Shown piece by piece: positions 6,782-11,982 of a stretch of DNA of 11,982 nucleotides (positions within the stretch are counted from its first letter, which is position 1; the number at the start of each line of letters is the position of its first letter). The notes below the pieces were generated by a model, which was not told the DNA's origin, did not search any database, and worked only from the letters and a program-made list of their open reading frames with translations. Both the position numbers and the translations under genes were made by a program. The stretch spans positions 1 through 11,982 of the forward strand of contig CAILUF010000052.1 in assembly GCA_903837365.1 (NCBI GenBank). The letters are read 5' to 3'. Origin of the DNA: an uncultured Alphaproteobacteria bacterium (lineage in GTDB: Bacteria > Pseudomonadota > Alphaproteobacteria > Rickettsiales > UBA1997).

Positions 6782-6810
6782 ATTTTAAACTATGCGCTTG
6801 TAATTTGAAA
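6782..6810 (-). promoter_or_regulatory. Candidate sigma-70 promoter of lipB
   Basis: On the minus strand TTTCAA (6810-6805), a 17-base spacer and TAAAAT (6787-6782) lie at proper distance from the lipB ATG, with the 10-bp direct repeats falling in the leader. The -35 is poor. No comparably placed pair was found for ruvA on the plus strand, although it must start in the same 116-bp gap. Confidence 0.28.
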
Positions 6811-6856
6811 GCCTTGTTTTAGTTATGACTTTTTCAAACTTATAAATTTTAAAAAT

Positions 6857-7486
6857 ATGATTGGAAAATTAACCGGTAAAATCGATAAAGTATATGACGA
6901 TCACTGCATCATTGATGTTGGAGGTGTTGGCTATATTGTTTTTTTATCGCAAAAAACTGCGCAATCGCTTCGGCAATTAGAAATTTCAAAAACAATTTCT
7001 TTAATCATCGAAACTAAAGTCAAAGAAGATGCCTTTGAGCTTTACGGCTTCGTAAGTGAAATTGAAAAAATCTGGTTTATAGAATTACTAAAAGTACAAG
7101 GAGTTGGTGCAAAAATGGCGCAGAAAATTCTTAGCGCATTAAATATTGATGAGCTCGCTAAAGCCTTAATCGCCAATGATCAAAAGACCTTTTCAAAAAT
7201 TTCTGGAATTGGTCCAAAACTTGCTTCGCGTCTAACTACTGAATTAAAAAATTCACCGCAAAAATTAGGAATTGATGTTGCTAATTTTGAAATTAGTAAT
7301 GATAAAAATAATAATTTTATTTCCTCGCAAATTGCGCAAGATGCATTATCTGCCCTAGAGAATCTTGGTTATAAAAAACATGATTGTTTAAAAATTATCG
7401 ATTATATTTTGTCTGACAATCAAGCGGTTACCCTTGAAAATCTTATCACTTCTTCGTTAAGAGAACTTGCTAAGAAAAAAGTATAA
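6857..7486 (+). CDS. ruvA: RuvA, Holliday junction-binding subunit of the RuvAB branch-migration complex
   Basis: 209 residues, close to the family norm. RuvA tetramers hold the four-way junction flat and load RuvB rings on opposite arms during recombinational repair. Domain I is the OB-fold at about 1-64, starting with the typical MIGKLTGKI and ending in ELYGF; the acidic pin that splits strands is E57-D58 in KVKEDAFELYGF. Domain II holds two helix-hairpin-helix motifs, VQGVGAKMAQKIL (80-92) and ISGIGPKLASRL (115-126). A flexible Asn/Lys-rich linker (about 133-155) leads to domain III (157-205), which contacts RuvB. It is first in a rightward cluster, 52 bases before ruvB. ruvC is not in the window. 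Confidence 0.96.
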   Translation: MIGKLTGKIDKVYDDHCIIDVGGVGYIVFLSQKTAQSLRQLEISKTISLIIETKVKEDAFELYGFVSEIEKIWFIELLKVQGVGAKMAQKILSALNIDELAKALIANDQKTFSKISGIGPKLASRLTTELKNSPQKLGIDVANFEISNDKNNNFISSQIAQDALSALENLGYKKHDCLKIIDYILSDNQAVTLENLITSSLRELAKKKV

Positions 7487-7538
7487 TCATTAATAGTTAA
7501 CTAAAACAAAAAACAATTATTGTAAATAAACATAAGTT

Positions 7539-8690
7539 ATGATTGATAAAAATCAAAAAATTAAAAAAATTAAAAATGAAAATAAAGAACCGAATCTTGA
7601 TGCATTTTTAAACATGAAAAATAATTTTGATCCACAATTATCAACTCATCAAAGCCTAGGTCAAACTCTTAACAATCAAACTCTTAATCCACTTCTTAAT
7701 AGCGGTTTAAATGAAGATGAAATAAACATTAAATCAACTCACGAAAATAGCGAAATTACTCTTCGACCCAGCTATCTTGAAGATTTTTTAGGGCAAGAAA
7801 AATTAAAAGAAAATCTTCATGTTTTTTTACGCTCAGCAAAAAATCGCGGTGAATGCCTAGATCACGCTCTTTTCCATGGTCCACCTGGACTTGGTAAAAC
7901 TACCTTAGCGCAAATTATTGCTCACGAAATGGGCGTTGGATTCAAAAGCACATCAGGTCCAGTCATCACTAAATCTGGGGATTTAGCAGCGATATTAACC
8001 AACTTACAACAAGGTGATATTTTATTTATCGATGAAATTCATCGTCTCAATAAAAATGTCGAGGAAGTGCTATACAGCGCAATGGAAGATTTCAAACTCG
8101 ATATCATCATCGGCGAAGGTCCTGGAGCGCGAGCCATTAAAATTGATTTACCAAAATTTACTTTGGTTGGAGCAACCACGCGAATTGGACTTATTGCTAA
8201 TCCCCTCAAGGATCGCTTTGGAATTCCACTGCGTTTGAATTTTTATAACACTAACGAACTTCAGCAAATCGTTAATCGTGATGCGAAAATTTTACAAATT
8301 GGCATTGACGAAATTGCTTCACTTGAAATTGCCAAAAGATCACGCGGAACTCCACGGATTGCCATTCGCTTACTAAAACGCGTTCGCGATTTCGCAAGCG
8401 ATAATCACCAAAAAAATATTGATATAGAAATCGCGATGCACGCTTTGCAATGTTTAGAAATCGATGAGAATGGTCTTGATTCTTCTGATCATCGCTATTT
8501 ACGTTTCATTGCTCAAAATTATCGCGGAGGACCAGTTGGTATCGAAACAATCGCTTCAGCGATTGGCGATGAACGCGATACCATTGAAGATAGCATCGAA
8601 CCATATTTAATCCAACAAGGCTTAATTGAAAAAACTCCGCGCGGTCGCGTAATTACCCAAAAAACTTGGGAAATTTTAAAAATTTTATGA
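7539..8690 (+). CDS. ruvB: RuvB, Holliday junction branch-migration ATPase
   Basis: 383 residues; the AAA+ motor that pulls DNA through RuvA-bound junctions. Motifs: [13 protein letters not shown] (74-86), Walker A GPPGLGKT (114-121), Walker B LFIDEIH (162-168), sensor 1 GATTR (211-215), arginine finger R226 in LKDRFGI, sensor 2 arginine R273 in SRGTPRIA, and the winged-helix DNA-binding domain ending in TPRGRVIT (366-373). All catalytic parts are intact. Oddity: RuvB usually has about 20 residues before the LRP-x2-L motif, but here there are about 74; the extra part is Asn/Gln/Leu-rich with an internal 15-bp repeat. An alternative ATG at 7614 (residue 26) would still leave a long extension. 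The stop codon overlaps the coaBC start. Confidence 0.96.
   Translation: MIDKNQKIKKIKNENKEPNLDAFLNMKNNFDPQLSTHQSLGQTLNNQTLNPLLNSGLNEDEINIKSTHENSEITLRPSYLEDFLGQEKLKENLHVFLRSAKNRGECLDHALFHGPPGLGKTTLAQIIAHEMGVGFKSTSGPVITKSGDLAAILTNLQQGDILFIDEIHRLNKNVEEVLYSAMEDFKLDIIIGEGPGARAIKIDLPKFTLVGATTRIGLIANPLKDRFGIPLRLNFYNTNELQQIVNRDAKILQIGIDEIASLEIAKRSRGTPRIAIRLLKRVRDFASDNHQKNIDIEIAMHALQCLEIDENGLDSSDHRYLRFIAQNYRGGPVGIETIASAIGDERDTIEDSIEPYLIQQGLIEKTPRGRVITQKTWEILKIL
7661..7687 (+). repeat. Two in-frame copies of a 12-bp unit inside the RuvB N-terminal extension
   Basis: TCAAACTCTTAA occurs at 7661-7672 and 7676-7687, a 15-bp period that keeps frame and encodes Q-T-L-N-N / Q-T-L-N-P; a third decayed copy (ACTTCTTAATA, L-L-N-S) follows. 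This is consistent with slippage-driven growth of a poorly constrained N-terminus. Confidence 0.7.
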
Positions 8691-9883
8691 AAAAAATTTT
8701 ATTGATTATAACCGGTAGCATCGCTTGTTACAAAAGCATAGACTTAATTCGCCAACTCAAAAAAGATGGCAATGAAGTTAACTGCATTTTAACAAAATCA
8801 GCACGTGAATTTATTACGCCACTTTTAGTTTCCGCAATTACTGGCAATAAAACTTACGAAGAATTATTTGCTCTAGATGATGAGGTTAAAATGGGTCATA
8901 TCAAGCTTGCTCGTCAACATGATTTAATCGTTATTGCCCCAGCAAGTGCTGATTTTATTGCTAAAATCGCCAATGGTTTAGGTGATGATTTGGCATCGTG
9001 TGTAATTTTAGCCAGTGACAAAAAAATCATTTTAGCTCCAGCGATGAATGAAAAAATGTGGCAAAAACCATCAAATCAAGAAAATCTTCAAAAGCTCGCC
9101 AGTCTAGGCATTGATATTGTAGAACCCGAAACTGATATTTTAGCATGCGGTGAATATGGCGTTGGCAAAATGGCAAATATTGAAAAAATATTTTTTGAAA
9201 TTAAACAATTTTTACAAAATCAAAATTTACTTTCTGGTAAAAAAATTCTCATCACCGGTGGATCAACTCGCGAAATGATTGATCCCATCCGCTTTATTAG
9301 CAATAATTCATCCGGTAAACAAGCGATCGCAATTGCTAAAATTTTAAAACAAATGGATGCGCAAATTCATTTTATCGCCGGAAATATTTCTTTGCCAATA
9401 CCGCTTAGCAATCAAGAAATTTCAAGGGTTGAGAGTGCTAATGAAATGTTTGAAATAGTCAAAAATAATTTGGCAAATGTCGATATTTTTATCGCCTGCG
9501 CTGCGGTTAGCGATTTTAAAATTAAAAATATTTCTCAACAAAAAATTAAAAAAAATCTTCTCAAAAATTTCTCACTCGAATTTGAGATGAACCCTGATAT
9601 CCTTGAGTCAGTTGGCAATAATGTCAATCGTCCAAAAATGGTTATTGGCTTTTGCGCTGAAAGCGAAAATATCATTGAAAATGCTCAAGAAAAATTATAC
9701 AAAAAAAATTGTGATTTGATAATTGCCAATGATATTGAAAATGGCAAAATCTTTGGAAACTCTGAAACTAAAGCTTATTTAATAGCTAACAATAAACAAC
9801 AGGATTTAGGCAAAATAACTAAAACTCAATTAGCTTTGTTACTTGCTAAAGAAATAGTTAATTTCTTTAAAATTAATGATTAA
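8687..9883 (+). CDS. coaBC: CoaBC (Dfp), bifunctional phosphopantothenoylcysteine decarboxylase / phosphopantothenate-cysteine ligase
   Basis: 398 residues, the normal size for the fused enzyme. It joins cysteine to 4'-phosphopantothenate (CoaB, CTP-dependent) and decarboxylates the product to 4'-phosphopantetheine (CoaC, FMN-dependent), two steps of coenzyme A synthesis. CoaC half: [10 protein letters not shown] near the start (FMN site), catalytic H71 in MGHIKLAR, the PAMNEKMW motif (118-125) and C154 in [10 protein letters not shown]. CoaB half from about 184: [10 protein letters not shown] (187-196), [13 protein letters not shown] (199-211), AAVSDFKIK (272-280) and the KIKK lysines (286-289). 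The ATG at 8687 shares bases with the ruvB TGA (ATGA), which suggests translational coupling. An in-frame TTG at 8666 would add seven residues ahead of the usual M-x-x-I-L-L start and is rejected. Coupling to ruvAB has no obvious functional logic. Confidence 0.95.
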   Translation: MKKILLIITGSIACYKSIDLIRQLKKDGNEVNCILTKSAREFITPLLVSAITGNKTYEELFALDDEVKMGHIKLARQHDLIVIAPASADFIAKIANGLGDDLASCVILASDKKIILAPAMNEKMWQKPSNQENLQKLASLGIDIVEPETDILACGEYGVGKMANIEKIFFEIKQFLQNQNLLSGKKILITGGSTREMIDPIRFISNNSSGKQAIAIAKILKQMDAQIHFIAGNISLPIPLSNQEISRVESANEMFEIVKNNLANVDIFIACAAVSDFKIKNISQQKIKKNLLKNFSLEFEMNPDILESVGNNVNRPKMVIGFCAESENIIENAQEKLYKKNCDLIIANDIENGKIFGNSETKAYLIANNKQQDLGKITKTQLALLLAKEIVNFFKIND

Positions 9884-9895
9884 TCATTATTTTTT
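9874..9895 (+). terminator. Weak candidate intrinsic terminator of the ruvA-ruvB-coaBC cluster
   Basis: A 16-bp perfect palindrome (9874-9889) covers the last coaBC codons and stop. It can fold as a 6-bp stem (TAATGA/TCATTA) with a TTAA loop and is followed by T6 at 9890-9895. Geometry and U-tract fit, but only one G-C pair supports the stem. Confidence 0.35.
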
Positions 9896-9935
9896 CTTTA
9901 CTGCAAACGAAATGCAACTTTGGTAAATAGCCAAA

Positions 9936-11672
9936 TTAGAGTGACAAAAAAACCTCACAAAGGCTTGATAGATCTTGCTTCTCTTCAAATGTTAATTTAT
10001 GAAATAATTCATCTAAAATTCTTTGATGATAATTTTTCAACCATTTTTTTTCGGGATAGGTGAGCATTTTAAAATCAATCAATTCAGCTTCGAACGGCAT
10101 AAGAGTAAGAGTTTCGAAAGTTAGAAATTTCTCGTCTAGCTCAATAACTCGCTGTAAATTTTCCAAACGAATTCCGAAATCCCCTTCTTTGTAGTATCCG
10201 GGTTCGTTTGATAAAATCATATTTGGCAATAATTGTACTTGATTACGCAAACTAATAGCGCATGGTCCTTCGTGAACATTTGCAAATGCTCCAACTCCAT
10301 GACCAGTTCCATGGCCATAATCTTCACCTACTTGCCATAAATGAAATCGCGCAAGCACATCCAGATTAGATCCGCTTAAGCCTCGCGGAAATTTTACTCG
10401 CGCTAAGGCAATATGCCCTTTTAAAACAAGAGTATATTTTTCAATCATTTCCGCACTAGCTTTGCCAACTAAAAATGTTCGCGTAACATCAGTAGTTCCA
10501 AAGAAATCCTCTCCCAAATATTGTCCTCCCGAATCAAGCAAATAAAGAGAATCGTCAGTGATTTTTTTACAAGAATTTTCATCGGCATTGTAATGCACAA
10601 TCGCCGAATTACTCGCAAAAGCTGAAATTGTTGCAAAACTTTCGTAAATAAAATTTTTATTTTCTTGGCGAAATTCGTGAAGTTTTTGTTGCGCAGAAAT
10701 TTCAGTGATTTCTTGATTTTTAATAGCATTTTTGAACCATAAAATAAACTTCGTTAAGGCAAGTCCATCAAGATTATGCGCTAGTTTTGCACCGTAAATT
10801 TCTCGGGGATTTTTTTGAGATTTTACCAACTCAATTTCATTATTTTTATCGTTAATTATAAAATCATTTTTTTGCAATTGTTTTAGTAAAAAATAATTAA
10901 GATTTTTAAAATCCACATCAATAGTTTTTATTTTTTTTCTTAAAAAACTTAATCGCAAATCTAAATTATCTTGAGCTATACAATTAACATTTTCTAAGGT
11001 TAAACCGTTTAATCTTTTTTCGTCAATAAATAAATCAACCTTGCCATCCTTGAACAAAATAGCATAAGCAAGCAATAATGGAGAATATTTAACATCACTT
11101 GATCTTATATTTAGAAGCCAACATAACTCGTCAGATTTTGTTATCAGTAAAGCATCCCCCGAGATTTCTTTGGCAATAATTTTTCTTTTTTCAATATCGC
11201 TTTTACCACTAATTTTTTCATGACAATAAAAGATCGGTGATTGCTTAGAAATTGCTTGGTTGATCGAAATTTTATCAATAAAAATTTCATCAAAAAATTC
11301 AATATTATTTACAGCAAATTTTTCAATTTTACTGACAAAATTTACACTTGTTAATTTACTAAATAAGGCAATTTTTTTATTGGTTAAATTGCTTTGCAAC
11401 CAGTAAATAACTGGGGTTTTGGCGATATCTAAAATTTCATATTCTTCTTTGTCGAGTTGATTTTTGGCTTGTAAAATGTAACGACTATCGGTAAAAAAAA
11501 ATGATTTTTTTAAACCAAAAATTACTGTTGCATTTGAGCCAGTAAAATTTGTAATTGCTTTAACTAAGCGCTTGGATTCAGGTAAATATTCACTAAAAAA
11601 CTCATCGCTATTTGGCAAAAGTAAAAAATCAATTTTATTTTTTTTAAGAAAATTTTTAATTTCAAAAAGCAT
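9936..11672 (-). CDS. pepP: Long-type Xaa-Pro aminopeptidase (aminopeptidase P, M24B family)
   Basis: 578 residues. It removes N-terminal residues that precede proline, using two metal ions. The length fits the three-domain form found in eukaryotes and many alphaproteobacteria rather than the ~440-residue E. coli PepP. Two creatinase-like N-terminal domains (about 1-150 and 155-290) precede the pita-bread catalytic domain. Metal ligands by motif: D384-like acidic pair in LLDSGG (D380) and TTDVTRT (D395), H458 in GHGTGHGVG, E490 in SNEPGYY and E504 in IRLENL. Conserved histidines H360 (VHYN) and H467 (VHEGP) are also present. The end (526-551, PFEAELIDFKMLTYPEKKWL onward) is the C-terminal cap of the long family. 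There is no signal peptide, so it is cytosolic, probably recycling peptides. It is convergent with coaBC and has its own promoter candidate. The exact substrate range is inferred from family. Confidence 0.93.
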   Translation of the reverse strand: MLFEIKNFLKKNKIDFLLLPNSDEFFSEYLPESKRLVKAITNFTGSNATVIFGLKKSFFFTDSRYILQAKNQLDKEEYEILDIAKTPVIYWLQSNLTNKKIALFSKLTSVNFVSKIEKFAVNNIEFFDEIFIDKISINQAISKQSPIFYCHEKISGKSDIEKRKIIAKEISGDALLITKSDELCWLLNIRSSDVKYSPLLLAYAILFKDGKVDLFIDEKRLNGLTLENVNCIAQDNLDLRLSFLRKKIKTIDVDFKNLNYFLLKQLQKNDFIINDKNNEIELVKSQKNPREIYGAKLAHNLDGLALTKFILWFKNAIKNQEITEISAQQKLHEFRQENKNFIYESFATISAFASNSAIVHYNADENSCKKITDDSLYLLDSGGQYLGEDFFGTTDVTRTFLVGKASAEMIEKYTLVLKGHIALARVKFPRGLSGSNLDVLARFHLWQVGEDYGHGTGHGVGAFANVHEGPCAISLRNQVQLLPNMILSNEPGYYKEGDFGIRLENLQRVIELDEKFLTFETLTLMPFEAELIDFKMLTYPEKKWLKNYHQRILDELFHKLTFEEKQDLSSLCEVFLSL

Positions 11673-11707
11673 ATTTCAATAATTAATTAGATTATTTTTA
11701 AATTAAA

Positions 11708-11738
11708 TTTATAAATTTTGATCATTTTTAAATGGCAA
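11708..11738 (-). promoter_or_regulatory. Candidate sigma-70 promoter of pepP
   Basis: On the minus strand TTGCCA (11738-11733) and TATAAA (11713-11708) each match five of six consensus bases. The 19-base spacer is longer than ideal. The start site would fall about 30 bases before the pepP ATG. Confidence 0.4.
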
Positions 11739-11781
11739 TTCATTAATGTGCAAGCTTCTAAAAAAGCTTTTGATTAGAGTC

Positions 11782-11810
11782 TTGACGATGGTTTTTAAAA
11801 AAAATTTAAT
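11782..11810 (+). promoter_or_regulatory. Candidate sigma-70 promoter reading off the right end
   Basis: TTGACG (11782-11787), a 17-base spacer and TTTAAT (11805-11810) form a good sigma-70 pair on the plus strand. It points to a gene beginning at or beyond the right edge; the leader would contain the three stem-loops at 11903-11964. Confidence 0.4.
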
Positions 11811-11902
11811 CTTGTTATCTTGTTTTTATTTTATAAAATTAATCAGTAAGTAATACCAAATTAACTTGAAAATTAACAATTAAGCAAAATATTATTTTTT
11901 AG

Positions 11903-11964
11903 GTCGCGACTTACGCGACGACAGGATTTTTGAGATAAAAATCTTGTCATTGCTTTAGCATGAC
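11903..11964. repeat. Three consecutive stem-loops at the right edge
   Basis: Hairpin 1: GTCGCG (11903-11908), 5-nt loop, CGCGAC (11914-11919). Hairpin 2: a 12-bp stem, 11920-11931 with 11937-11948, one G-U pair, 5-nt loop. Hairpin 3: about 7 bp with one bulge, 11946-11964, sharing three bases with hairpin 2. The cluster is clearly richer in G and C than its surroundings. It could be a dispersed palindromic element or a structured leader of the next gene. The rest of 11673-11902 shows no gene; it holds the two promoter candidates and a small AAGCTT inverted pair (11752-11769). Confidence 0.6.
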
Positions 11965-11982
11965 TAATAAAAAATTAAAATG

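Noticed and set aside
8666..8686. TTG start for coaBC inside ruvB
   Set aside because: It would add seven residues before the M-K-K-I-L-L start typical of the family, and the ATGA overlap at 8687 is a common junction type.
11903..11964. tRNA or other known structured RNA at the right edge
   Set aside because: The stems are sequential hairpins, not a cloverleaf; no acceptor stem pairing or T-loop sequence was seen.

Overview
The window is a strongly AT-rich stretch of bacterial chromosome. The conserved proteins (HtpG, LipB, RuvA, RuvB, CoaBC, a long three-domain aminopeptidase P and a periplasmic M48 metalloprotease), the Lys/Asn/Ile-heavy composition and the lack of recognisable Shine-Dalgarno sequences suggest an alphaproteobacterium of host-associated type, most likely Rickettsiales or Holosporales. 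This placement is inference from gene content and composition, not from a marker gene. No rRNA, tRNA, insertion sequence, phage gene or CRISPR array was seen.

Layout, left to right. Positions 70-1458 (+) encode an exported BepA/YfgC-like M48 metalloprotease with C-terminal TPR-like helices. A convergent gap (1459-1642) holds a 14-bp tandem duplication and small hairpins. Positions 1643-3688 (-) encode HtpG (Hsp90) with an unusually long charged N-terminal extension, preceded by a good match to the alphaproteobacterial heat-shock (RpoH) promoter. A divergent region (3689-4035) separates it from an orphan gene at 4036-6015 (+). The orphan encodes a 659-residue protein with three copies of a module spaced exactly 142 residues apart, followed by a low-complexity Ser/Gln/Pro tail with its own short repeats. 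I do not recognise this family; it is the most novel item in the window. Convergent to it is lipB (6057-6740, -). Divergent from lipB is a compact rightward cluster: ruvA (6857-7486), ruvB (7539-8690) and coaBC (8687-9883), the last two overlapping by an ATGA junction. Convergent to coaBC is a long aminopeptidase P gene (9936-11672, -). The right end (11673-11982) has no complete gene; it carries divergent promoter candidates and three consecutive stem-loops.

Functionally most of the window is housekeeping: protein quality control (M48 protease, HtpG), lipoylation (LipB), Holliday-junction processing (RuvAB), coenzyme A synthesis (CoaBC) and peptide turnover (PepP). The orphan repeat protein looks like lineage-specific accessory content placed between conserved genes. 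A host-directed secreted protein is one possibility, but nothing in the sequence proves secretion.
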